Shown here: piece after piece, positions 6,995 through 14,030 of the stretch
Numbering within the stretch: position 1 is the first letter of the stretch
How the letters are laid out: each line of letters begins with the position of its first letter
Assembly (NCBI GenBank): GCA_003453695.1
Contig: DMNK01000118.1
Coordinates: 1 to 22,947 of the forward strand
Direction: 5' to 3'
Length of the DNA: 22,947 nt
Source: Acidimicrobiaceae bacterium
GTDB taxonomy: Bacteria > Actinomycetota > Acidimicrobiia > Acidimicrobiales > UBA8190
Position numbers and translations under genes: made by a program
The notes under the pieces: model-generated
What the model saw: the letters and a program-made list of their open reading frames with translations, nothing else
Told to the model about the DNA's origin: nothing
The model's database searches: none

Positions 6995-7453
6995 TCACCT
7001 GGCCCAGTGTGCGCCCGCTGTCCGGTCCGGTCCCAGAGGAGTTGGTCGCTCAGGACCGGGGGGAATGAGACCACCCGAAAGGGCCTGGGACCTTCGACCC
7101 GGAGGAAGCACGACCACCGGACGGTGGGCGTCTTCCAACAAGGCCAGGGTGGTGGAGCCCAGGGACCGGGGGGCCAGGCCCACCCCGCGGGTGCCGACCA
7201 CGATGAGGTCGCAGCCGAGCTCCTCGGCCACGGCGGCGATCACGAGAGACGGCGGGCCGTCGCGTACGACTGTCCGGAGGCGTGACCGACCTCGGAACGG
7301 GCGACACCAGGTCTCGACCTCTGCGCCTCGGTCGGCCGGGGCCATGTGCTCGAGGAGGCCGACGGCGTGGACGACGACGAGCTCGCCCCCGACCGCGGCG
7401 GCCAGGTCGGCGGCCCATCGCAATGCCGCCCGGGAGTGGTCCGAGCCGTCCAC
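6995..7453 (-). CDS. universal stress protein (UspA family), start uncertain
   Basis: This is the last gene of the stress operon. The nucleotide-binding region is visible as VVGTRG (85-90) followed by LGST (98-101). It reads G-2x-G-8x-GS, one residue shorter than the usual G-2x-G-9x-G(S/T). From the GTG at 7453 the protein is 152 residues, but it then lacks the first beta strand and begins at DGSDHSRAA. The same frame stays open upstream and encodes SIARVAVGV just before, the typical USP first strand. The first usable upstream codon is CTG at 7555, overlapping the TGA of the DUF1918 gene (CTGA) and adding 34 residues. I think translation starts there, with coupling. The listed span is the minimal one. 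USP family members are prominent in the DosR regulon. Confidence 0.82.
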   Translation of the reverse strand: MDGSDHSRAALRWAADLAAAVGGELVVVHAVGLLEHMAPADRGAEVETWCRPFRGRSRLRTVVRDGPPSLVIAAVAEELGCDLIVVGTRGVGLAPRSLGSTTLALLEDAHRPVVVLPPGRRSQALSGGLIPPGPERPTPLGPDRTAGAHWAR

Positions 7454-7551
7454 GCCGACTGCGACGCGCGCTATCGACGACGACGACGGCTCCTCAGCAG
7501 GCTCGGGTGACCCGCCTGTCCGGAACGGAGATGCAACGTCGATCTCGATGG

Positions 7552-7764
7552 TCAGGTCCCTTCGGGTTCTCGGGTGGCCGGAAAGTGCTCGACGATCGCA
7601 TCCGAGCCCGGGAAGAACAATCCCTCGTGGCCATCGTCCTCCCAGCGGACCAGATACGGAGGGTCGCCGTTCTCCCCGCGCACCCCCAGGATCTGCGCCC
7701 CGCGCTCGGGCTCTCCGACGTGGTGTGGCTTGATGACCAAGCGGTCTCCCACTGCCGCTCGCAT
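7552..7764 (-). CDS. DUF1918 family small protein
   Basis: This 70-residue protein matches DUF1918 along its length: VGDRLVIKPHHVGEPER at 5-21, then ILGVRGENGDPPYLVRW and DGHEGLFFPGSDA. The fold known for the family (Rv2302) is an SH3-like small barrel, and its molecular role is unknown. ATG 7764 is preceded by GAGGAG about 6 bases upstream. M. tuberculosis Rv0569, a paralogue, belongs to the DosR regulon, which agrees with the neighbours here. Its stop may overlap a CTG start of the next gene. Confidence 0.88.
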   Translation of the reverse strand: MRAAVGDRLVIKPHHVGEPERGAQILGVRGENGDPPYLVRWEDDGHEGLFFPGSDAIVEHFPATREPEGT

Positions 7765-7828
7765 AGCTGGCTCCTCTCGTCAGGCGATGTCTCGGAACGG
7801 TGCTTCGTTCCTACAACCAGCGTCCTGG

Positions 7829-8470
7829 TCACGGGGTGCAGGCACCAGAGGCCAAGGTCACCCCCGGCGTGTAGGCCACCGGGGCCGGCGCCACTGCCCG
7901 GAGGGCACAGGCCATCTCGTCTTCCAGGGACCCTGCCGTGTCGATGACGGCCGCGCCCGCCCAGGGTGTGCCCGAGCCCATGCGAGCCATGGCTCGCAGC
8001 ACCCTCTCGTCGGCTCCCGGGACATCGGCCCCGTCGGTGAGGCGAGCGCGGACCCGGGCCGCGGCGACGTCTTCGGGCACCTGGCAGCAGACCACGACCA
8101 GGCGGCTCGCCGTCTGCCGGGCCAGGGTCTCTGCGGCTCGCCACTGGTGGTCGTCCACGAAGGTGGCGTCGAGGATCACGGACTGACCGAGCGCCAGCGC
8201 CACCCGGGCTCGCGCCAGCAACGTCGAGTACGTGCTTCCCGGAGCGCCCGGGTCGAGGACCAGGTCGGCCACGCCCAGATACACATCGGGACTGTGGCGC
8301 CGGTTGGCCGCAACCTCCTCCTGGCAGGCGTGCAGGCGCGCCTGGCGGTCGGTGAAGTCCAGGAACGGGAAACGGACCGGCTTCTTGAACTTGAGCACCC
8401 GCCCCCCCGAGAAGATGAGCACCGAGACGTGGGTCTCCACCACCCCCCTGTCGCCGGTCGGCGAGCCCAT
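7829..8470 (-). CDS. internally deleted APH/P-loop kinase-type protein (COG2187/COG0645-like), probable remnant
   Basis: The N-terminal part (about 11-72, ETHVSVLIFSGGRVLKFKK and then PDVYLGVADLVL) matches the beginning of the large actinobacterial proteins that join an aminoglycoside-phosphotransferase-like domain to a P-loop kinase domain, usually about 500 residues (Rv2004c type). The C-terminal part (about 80-213, SVILDATFVDD and so on) matches the second half of the kinase domain. The two pieces meet at about residues 73-80. The phosphotransferase catalytic loop (HGDLH type) and the Walker A loop are both absent. The frame is intact, so this looks like an in-frame internal deletion. It may be inactive, or may keep a binding role. 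GTG/ATG choices near 8470 are uncertain. It lies 18 bp after the USP-like gene. In M. tuberculosis the full-length relative is DosR-regulated. Confidence 0.72.
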   Translation of the reverse strand: MGSPTGDRGVVETHVSVLIFSGGRVLKFKKPVRFPFLDFTDRQARLHACQEEVAANRRHSPDVYLGVADLVLDPGAPGSTYSTLLARARVALALGQSVILDATFVDDHQWRAAETLARQTASRLVVVCCQVPEDVAAARVRARLTDGADVPGADERVLRAMARMGSGTPWAGAAVIDTAGSLEDEMACALRAVAPAPVAYTPGVTLASGACTP

Positions 8471-8488
8471 GTCCCGCTCGTCGCCCGG

Positions 8489-9193
8489 TCAGCGGACCGC
8501 CGTGGCGCTGCCCACCGGTTCCCACATCCGACGATTGCTCTTCATCCAGTCGAAGGGGACGAGCAAACACGGGGGTCCGGCACCGTCGTCGATGACGGCG
8601 CGCACCACGGCGGCTCGATCCTCAGCTGCCACCTGGTGCCAGGCCAGTACCACCAGGTCGGCGTCGCCGATACGGGCCGGGATGCGTTCCTCGGGTGGCC
8701 CCGTCACCACCTCCAGGTGGTTCGGATACCCGTGACGCCGCGTGGTCTCCGAACGCCAGGCGGCGGCGTGGTGACCGGCGCCCTCCCAGATCGGTGGCGT
8801 CGTCCCGACATTGAGTACCACGAGCACCGTCGTGGCGATCCCCTGCCGGCGAAGACCGCCGGCCAGGGAGCGGGCCGCGTTCACGATCTCGGGGGAGCCG
8901 TCGGACGCCAGGAGCACCCGCTGCAGTCGGGGACCGCTCTTCGGCGTCGCCGGGACGCTCAGCCGTTGGAGAGGCAGGACCAGCACCGGCCACGGTACGC
9001 CGGCGCTCACCCGGAGCACGGTGGGCAACCATGCGACTCTTGTGACGCTGAGCGCGAGGTACGACGGCTCTAGGCCCAACGCCCGTCCGACGTCTGCCGC
9101 GTACTCCCTCCAGTCGGGCATGGCCAGATTGGCGGCTCCGCCCACGACGGTCATCCAGGGGAGGACTTCGTCACTCGCGGTCTTCTTCGACAT
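8489..9193 (-). CDS. universal stress protein-like protein, divergent
   Basis: This 234-residue protein has a USP-like C-terminal domain (about 90-225) starting RVLLASDGSPEIV, the typical first strand with its Asp. Toward the end comes DADLVVLAWHQ, where family members usually carry VVGSRG. The G-2x-G-9x-G(S/T) ATP motif is missing, so it should be a non-ATP-binding type. Residues 1-85 may be a degenerate first USP half, ending in PVLVLPL. ATG 9193 is chosen because GGAGGT (9203-9198) precedes it by 4 bases. The longer upstream frame overlaps the GH65 gene and is a shadow. It sits 11 bp after GH65 in the same operon. Confidence 0.72.
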   Translation of the reverse strand: MSKKTASDEVLPWMTVVGGAANLAMPDWREYAADVGRALGLEPSYLALSVTRVAWLPTVLRVSAGVPWPVLVLPLQRLSVPATPKSGPRLQRVLLASDGSPEIVNAARSLAGGLRRQGIATTVLVVLNVGTTPPIWEGAGHHAAAWRSETTRRHGYPNHLEVVTGPPEERIPARIGDADLVVLAWHQVAAEDRAAVVRAVIDDGAGPPCLLVPFDWMKSNRRMWEPVGSATAVR

Positions 9194-9204
9194 GTGGACC
9201 TCCT

Positions 9205-11490
9205 TCACCGCTCGACGGTCACCCAGCGCTCGGATGGGGTGACGGTCACCGCGGTGCCGTCGCCGATCGCCACGGTGACCGACTGGGCGCAACGGACCGA
9301 CACCGCATCGCTTCGAAGGCGGAGCTGCACCGCCCGACCGTGCCATTGCGTCCGCAGGCGGAGCTCACTCCAGTGGTCGGGCAGACGCGGGTCGACGACC
9401 AACGCCGCGTCGTCGGGACGGCCGACGCTCACCCCGGCGAACCCGAACACCACGGCGTGCCACAAGCCGGCCAGCGCGGCGGTGTGCAGACCCCCGCTGG
9501 TCGTTCCCGTCATGTCCTCGAGGTCGATGCGACGGGCGATCTCGAGGAGTTCCACGGCGTCGTCGAGCCGGCCGGCCCGGGCCAGGACCGCGGCGTGCAC
9601 GGCCGGCGACAGCGAGCTGCCGTGGGCGGTCCTGGGCAGGTAGAAGTCCACGTCCCGCCGCAGGCTGCCTTCGGGCATGGCGGTGGGCACCATGTGGTGG
9701 GCCATGACCACGTCGGCCTGTTTGATGATCTGGGATCCCGCCACACGGCTACGGCCGAGCACGATGTCGGCCGGCACGGGCACGACACCGAGGCCGGCGA
9801 CGAGCGGGAGCTCGAGTTCGTCGTAGCCGGCGAACTGACGGTGGCGGCCGGTGGCGGCGTCGTAGCCGGTGACGAGCCCGTCGGCCAGCGCCGTCCACCG
9901 CTGTGCCTCCTCTTGGCGCTCCTCGAGCGCCATGGGTGCCTCGGCCAGACGGGGTGGCGGCGAGCGCCGGGCCAGCTCGGCGGCAGCGCGCAGGTTCCAG
10001 GCGGCGAGAATGTTGGTGAAGGCGTTGTCATCGACGTCCTCGTGGTACTCGTCAGGCCCGATCACCCCGTCGATGTGGCCGTGCCCGGCGCCGTCCATCC
10101 GGATCCGGCTCGCCCAGTAGCGGGCCGTGTCGACGACCAGCTCCCGCCCCGGCCCCTCGAGGAACGACCAGTCGCCCGTCACCGAGGCGTAGTGCCACGC
10201 CGCCCAGGCCACGTCCGCGGTGATGTGCTCCTCCCGGTCACCGGTGAGGATGGGAACGAAGTTCCCGGTCGGATCGACGCCGCGGCGAGGGGTGACGTCG
10301 GTCCCGTCGACCGCCGACTCCCAGGGAAAGCGGGCTCCGAGGTAGCCCAGCTCCAGCGCCTTGCGACGCGCCGCCGGGAGGCGCCGGACGCGGTACTCGA
10401 GCATGGCGCGGGCGGCCGGTGGGTGGGCGGCGGCCAGCACCGGCAGGGCGAAGACGTCGGCGTCCCACAACACGTGCCCGGCATAGGCCGGTCCCGTCAG
10501 ACCCCGGGCGCCCACCGCCGCTTCGCTCTGCGGGCCCGCCACCCCGGCCAGGTGGAACAGGGCGAAACGGGCTGCCAGCGTGAGCTCCGGATCCCCCACG
10601 ACCTCCACGTCAGCAACTGCCCACCGTCGGGCCCAGGCGTCGCACTGCTCTCTGAACAACTCCTTCGGGCCCCGCCGACGAGCCGTTCGCTGGGCGCGGT
10701 CCAAGGGCTCCAGGTCCGGCGAGCCGCCATCGCCGACGGCGAAGGAGGCGATTCGACACAGCGAGATCTCGCCCCCGGTGGCTGCTGACGAGCGGGCGGC
10801 TCCCGGACCGAGTTCTGCTCGATCCACGACGGTGTCTGCGAGGCCGACGACGGACATGGCGACTCCGGGATGCCGCTCGGCGCGCTGCGCCGCTGTCGAG
10901 CGGCACATCGGTTCGAGAAGCTGGCGGCCCCCCGTGGCGACGAGGACGGCCGTGCCCGGACGGTCGAGGCACGACCACCGGGCGCTGCGGAACCTTCCTC
11001 GCTCGCCGCGAGCAACGGTCCGCCAGAGCACGCCGGTCCGCAGGTCGAGTAGGCGCCGACCCGGGCCGGGGGAGATGCCCATGTCGAGCGTGGCCCAGCT
11101 GGGCAGCGCCACGAGCGCCTGCCCGGTCTCCTCGCTCGGCTCGTACAGACCCGACACGTAGGTCACGGCGTCGGCGTGGGGACCGTCCTCTTCCAGGCTC
11201 CCTCGGGTGCCGATCAGTCCGTCCGCCACGGTCAGGATGCTCTCTGCCACCCTGTCGCCCATCTCGTCGCCGGCGTCGACCACGACCGCCCATGATTCGA
11301 TGTCGTCGGCCGGTGCCTGCGGTCGCTCCGAGAGCACGTCGGCGACATCCGCTGATGTCTGACTCGCTCCCGCTACCGTCGCCGGTGGGGACGGGCGCAC
11401 GAACACGTCGGAGATCGAGCGTGTCGCCCGGGACGACGGCACCCGTACCTCCTGAACCTCGCTCCCCGGGATGCTCTCGTGGATCCTCAC
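9205..11490 (-). CDS. glycoside hydrolase family 65 disaccharide phosphorylase (trehalose/maltose type)
   Basis: This 761-residue protein is full length for GH65 inverting phosphorylases, which split an alpha-glucosyl disaccharide with phosphate into beta-glucose 1-phosphate and a sugar. Visible landmarks are LWDADVFALPVL, RFPWESAVDG, GPDEYHEDVDDNAFTN with the general acid at about Glu481, IIKQADVV with Lys590, and HGSSLSPAVHA followed by GTTSGGLHTAAL, the expected phosphate-binding region. The N-terminal approximately 250 residues are more divergent. Start GTG 11490 overlaps the HAD stop (GTGA). The frame upstream of it is a shadow of the HAD gene. The neighbouring beta-phosphoglucomutase fits the phosphorylase reaction. 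Trehalose, maltose and kojibiose cannot be distinguished by eye. In Rv2006 of M. tuberculosis, related HAD and GH65 parts are fused. Confidence 0.88.
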   Translation of the reverse strand: MRIHESIPGSEVQEVRVPSSRATRSISDVFVRPSPPATVAGASQTSADVADVLSERPQAPADDIESWAVVVDAGDEMGDRVAESILTVADGLIGTRGSLEEDGPHADAVTYVSGLYEPSEETGQALVALPSWATLDMGISPGPGRRLLDLRTGVLWRTVARGERGRFRSARWSCLDRPGTAVLVATGGRQLLEPMCRSTAAQRAERHPGVAMSVVGLADTVVDRAELGPGAARSSAATGGEISLCRIASFAVGDGGSPDLEPLDRAQRTARRRGPKELFREQCDAWARRWAVADVEVVGDPELTLAARFALFHLAGVAGPQSEAAVGARGLTGPAYAGHVLWDADVFALPVLAAAHPPAARAMLEYRVRRLPAARRKALELGYLGARFPWESAVDGTDVTPRRGVDPTGNFVPILTGDREEHITADVAWAAWHYASVTGDWSFLEGPGRELVVDTARYWASRIRMDGAGHGHIDGVIGPDEYHEDVDDNAFTNILAAWNLRAAAELARRSPPPRLAEAPMALEERQEEAQRWTALADGLVTGYDAATGRHRQFAGYDELELPLVAGLGVVPVPADIVLGRSRVAGSQIIKQADVVMAHHMVPTAMPEGSLRRDVDFYLPRTAHGSSLSPAVHAAVLARAGRLDDAVELLEIARRIDLEDMTGTTSGGLHTAALAGLWHAVVFGFAGVSVGRPDDAALVVDPRLPDHWSELRLRTQWHGRAVQLRLRSDAVSVRCAQSVTVAIGDGTAVTVTPSERWVTVER

Positions 11491-12260
11491 ATCGCCGCTT
11501 CCACCGCGGCGGGCGCCTCCTGTGCCAGGAGCCCCATGAGCGCGGCGAATTGGTCGAGGTCGCTCACCACCACGTCGGCGCCGGCCGAGAGCAGCCCCGC
11601 CGCCGGGGCTCGGCGGCCCACGCCCACGACATAGCCGAACCGGCCCGTCCGGCCCGCCGCCACGCCAGAGATGGCGTCCTCCACGACGGCCGTGACTCCT
11701 GGATCGAGGGCGAGCAGCTGGGCCGCGTACACATAGGTGTCGGGCTCGGGCTTCCCGGCCAGGCGCTGCGCCTTGGCCACCACACCGTCGACCACGACGT
11801 GGAAGAGCCCGTCCAACCCGCACACCTCGAGCAGCGCTGGACAGTGCTCGCTGGCCGACACGACCCCGGTGAGCCGGCCACCATCGAGGAGAGCGCGCAC
11901 CAGCCGGACAGCGTCGGGGTACGGGCGGACGGCGCTGTGTTCGAGGAGGGTGCAGAAGCGCCGGTCCTTGTCCTGGGCGACCGAGCGCACCGTGAGCCGG
12001 GGCGATTCATCGTGTTCGGATCCTTCGGGCAGCACGAGACCTCGGGATCCCAGAAAATCCCGGACACCGTCGAGGCGCGGTTTGCCGTCCACGAAGCGCA
12101 GGTAGTCGTCGGTGTCGAAGGGCCGGCCGGCCGGCTCGGCCGGCCGGATCTGCTCCAGTACCGGATCAAAGACGGCTTTCCACGCCTGGGCATGGAGGCC
12201 AGCGGTGTCGACGAGCACACCGTCGAGGTCGAACAGCCACCCGCGCAGCTCGGTGCCCAT
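11487..12260 (-). CDS. pgmB: HAD-family hydrolase, beta-phosphoglucomutase-like
   Basis: This 257-residue HAD protein has all four motifs: DLDGVLVDT at 11-19 with Asp11 and Asp13, Ser135 in VVSASE, Lys170 in GKPEPD, and EDAISG at 194-199. The insert between motif I and motif II is the helical cap of subclass I. The DLDGV(L/I)VDTA start is characteristic of beta-phosphoglucomutases, which turn beta-glucose 1-phosphate into glucose 6-phosphate. That is the product of the GH65 phosphorylase encoded immediately downstream with a 4-bp overlap, so the pair should carry disaccharide carbon into glycolysis at the cost of phosphate, not ATP. ATG 12260 has only a weak purine-rich site upstream. A plain sugar phosphatase is the alternative. 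Confidence 0.85.
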   Translation of the reverse strand: MGTELRGWLFDLDGVLVDTAGLHAQAWKAVFDPVLEQIRPAEPAGRPFDTDDYLRFVDGKPRLDGVRDFLGSRGLVLPEGSEHDESPRLTVRSVAQDKDRRFCTLLEHSAVRPYPDAVRLVRALLDGGRLTGVVSASEHCPALLEVCGLDGLFHVVVDGVVAKAQRLAGKPEPDTYVYAAQLLALDPGVTAVVEDAISGVAAGRTGRFGYVVGVGRRAPAAGLLSAGADVVVSDLDQFAALMGLLAQEAPAAVEAAM

Positions 12261-12294
12261 GTGTCTGGCCGGCCTCTCGCAGAACAGACGCTTC

Positions 12295-12702
12295 TCAGCC
12301 TCGCCGGACCGGGACCTTGCTCACCGACGCCTTCGTCCCGGTGGTGGGCACCCGCACTTCGAGGATGCCGTCGCGATAGGAAGCTTCGACCTCGTCCTCC
12401 TGGGTGCCGGCCGGCAGGGTGAAGCTGCGTCGCAGGGACCCGTAGCGGAATTCGGAGCTGTAGCCCTCCTTGTCGTGGTGCTCGGACTTCTCCTGCCGCT
12501 CGGCGTGGATGTGGAGCATGCCGTCGGACACGGTGACCTCGACGTCCTTGTCGGGGTCGACATCGGGCAGCTCGGCTCGGAGCACGAACTGGTCGCCGTC
12601 GACGAACTCCTCCACCTTGATCCAGCTCCCGGTCAGCTCGGGCTCCAGGAACCGCCGCCAGAGCACCGGCATCTCGAGGTGTGTCCTTCTCAGAGTCGCC
12701 AT
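12295..12702 (-). CDS. Hsp20 / alpha-crystallin small heat shock protein, HspX (Acr)-like
   Basis: This 135-residue small heat shock protein is a chaperone that holds unfolding proteins without ATP. The alpha-crystallin domain spans about 29-120 and closely follows the mycobacterial HspX pattern: LRAELPDVDPDKDVEV, HIHAERQEK, SEFRYGSLRRSFTLP, and the terminal GILEVRVP strand with an I/V-x-I/V-like motif in the tail. ATG 12702 is preceded by GGAGGAG (12714-12708) at 5 bases, so the longer upstream frame is rejected. It is the first gene of a seven-gene minus-strand operon, with two DosR-box-like motifs 94-133 bp upstream. HspX is the hallmark DosR-induced protein of M. tuberculosis. Confidence 0.92.
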   Translation of the reverse strand: MATLRRTHLEMPVLWRRFLEPELTGSWIKVEEFVDGDQFVLRAELPDVDPDKDVEVTVSDGMLHIHAERQEKSEHHDKEGYSSEFRYGSLRRSFTLPAGTQEDEVEASYRDGILEVRVPTTGTKASVSKVPVRRG

Positions 12703-12795
12703 GTCCGCTCCTCCGTTTCCTGAGGCGCCGCGATCCCAGGCCATCCGGGTGACGGCCCTCAACTCCATTACACGGCGTGGAGCCGCTCACTCCCA

Positions 12796-12835
12796 GAGCC
12801 GAAGGTCCGGGGGCCAGAACCGGGACCTTGGGCCC
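12796..12835. promoter_or_regulatory. pair of DosR-box-like motifs between divergent hsp20 and adh
   Basis: GGGACCTTGGGCCC at 12822-12835 matches the DosR core GGGAC-4-GNCCC, and its 17-bp extension matches the lipid-operon site at 16 of 17 positions. A second, weaker site on the minus strand, CGGACCTTCGGCTC (12809-12796), has its centre 26 bp away. Both lie in the 218-bp region between hsp20 (-) and adh (+), so they could control both directions. Paired boxes also occur before mycobacterial hspX. Confidence 0.6.
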
Positions 12836-12920
12836 TTCTGCCGTGAGCGGGCCCGGCGGACACTTCGAGTAGGCCAGGGAGGCCTCGAGATCGATTCCTG
12901 GCCGACGGGAGGTGGACCGG

Positions 12921-13970
12921 ATGCAAGCCCTGCGACTGCTCGAGTGGAAGAGCGAGCCCGTCCTGACGGACGTTCCAGAGCCCTCTGCCGGGCCCGGCCA
13001 GGTGGTGGTTCGGATCGGAGGTGCGGGCGCGTGCCACTCCGATCTTCACCTGATGCACGACTTCGACACCGGGGTGCTCCCCTGGGGACCGCCGTTCACC
13101 CTCGGCCACGAGAACGCCGGCTGGGTCCACGAGCTGGGCGAGGGGGTGGAGGGCCTCGAGCTCGGTCAGCCGGTCGCCGTCTACGGCGCCTGGGGCTGCG
13201 GCAGGTGTCAACACTGCCTGGTGGGCGTGGACACCCTGTGCGAGAACCCGGCGGCCGCTCCCGTGCCCATGGGCGGCGGGGGTCTCGGGCTCGACGGGGG
13301 CATGGCCGAGTACCAACTCGTGCCGTCCGCCCGATTCCTCGTCCCGCTCCCCGATGGCTTGGAACCGGCCTCGGCCGCCCCCCTCACCGACGCCGGGCTG
13401 ACGCCGTATCACGCCGTGCGCCTGAGCTGGCCCAAGCTGGCCCCGGGCTCGACGGCGGTGGTCATCGGCGTGGGGGGGCTCGGTCACATGGCCGTGCAGA
13501 TCCTCAAGGCCACGACGGCGGCCCGGGTGGTGGCCGTCGACAACCGAGCCGAGGCGCTCCAGCTGGCGACCGAGTACGGCGCCGATGCGACGTTCGTCCC
13601 CCATGACGACACCGGTGATGCCGTGCGGGCGGTGACCGGCGGGCGTGGTGCCGACGTCGTGCTCGACTTCGTCGGCGCCGAAGCCACCTTGGCTCTCGGG
13701 GCGGCGATCGCCCGCATGGGAGGCGACCTCACCGTGGTGGGGCTGGCCGGAGGAGCGCTTCCGGTGTCGTTCTTCTCGGTGCCCTACGAACTGTCGGTAC
13801 AGACCAGCTACTGGGGCAGCCGTCCCGAGCTCGTCGAGGTCCTCGACCTGGCCGCCCGCAAGCTGGTGGAGCCGAAGGTGACCCTCTATCGGCTCACAGA
13901 CGCCATGGACGCTTACAAGGCGATGGCGACCGGCGAGGCCGACGGCCGAGCGGTCGTGGTCCCCGGCTGA
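12921..13970 (+). CDS. zinc-dependent NAD(P) alcohol dehydrogenase
   Basis: This 349-residue medium-chain dehydrogenase has catalytic zinc ligands Cys38 (GACHSD), His63-Glu64 (GHEN) and probably Asp157 (LTDAGL). The structural zinc set is Cys93, Cys96, Cys99 and Cys107. The Rossmann motif is GVGGLGHMA at 183-191, and an Asp follows the second strand (AVDNRAEA), favouring NAD over NADP. ATG 12921 is chosen over the in-frame GTG at 12912 because GGGAGG (12907-12912) sits 8 bases before it. It is the first gene of the plus-strand pair with the acyl-CoA synthetase fusion, divergent from hsp20. Ethanol or another short alcohol/aldehyde is plausible, but the substrate is not determined. Confidence 0.9.
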   Translation: MQALRLLEWKSEPVLTDVPEPSAGPGQVVVRIGGAGACHSDLHLMHDFDTGVLPWGPPFTLGHENAGWVHELGEGVEGLELGQPVAVYGAWGCGRCQHCLVGVDTLCENPAAAPVPMGGGGLGLDGGMAEYQLVPSARFLVPLPDGLEPASAAPLTDAGLTPYHAVRLSWPKLAPGSTAVVIGVGGLGHMAVQILKATTAARVVAVDNRAEALQLATEYGADATFVPHDDTGDAVRAVTGGRGADVVLDFVGAEATLALGAAIARMGGDLTVVGLAGGALPVSFFSVPYELSVQTSYWGSRPELVEVLDLAARKLVEPKVTLYRLTDAMDAYKAMATGEADGRAVVVPG

Positions 13971-14030
13971 GGCGGAGGTGAAGAGACGCCGGACCTTCGA
14001 GCGGCGTGCTCGTGGCGAGGCGGAGGTCCC

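Noticed and set aside
7087..7100. GGGACCTTCGACCC, a DosR-box-like 14-mer
   Set aside because: It lies inside the 3' coding part of the USP gene, with no gene downstream on either strand that it could control. Probably chance in GC-rich DNA.
13990..14003. CGGACCTTCGAGCG between adh and the synthetase gene, resembling the box
   Set aside because: It matches the best box pattern at only about 10 of 14 positions and has no palindromic second half.
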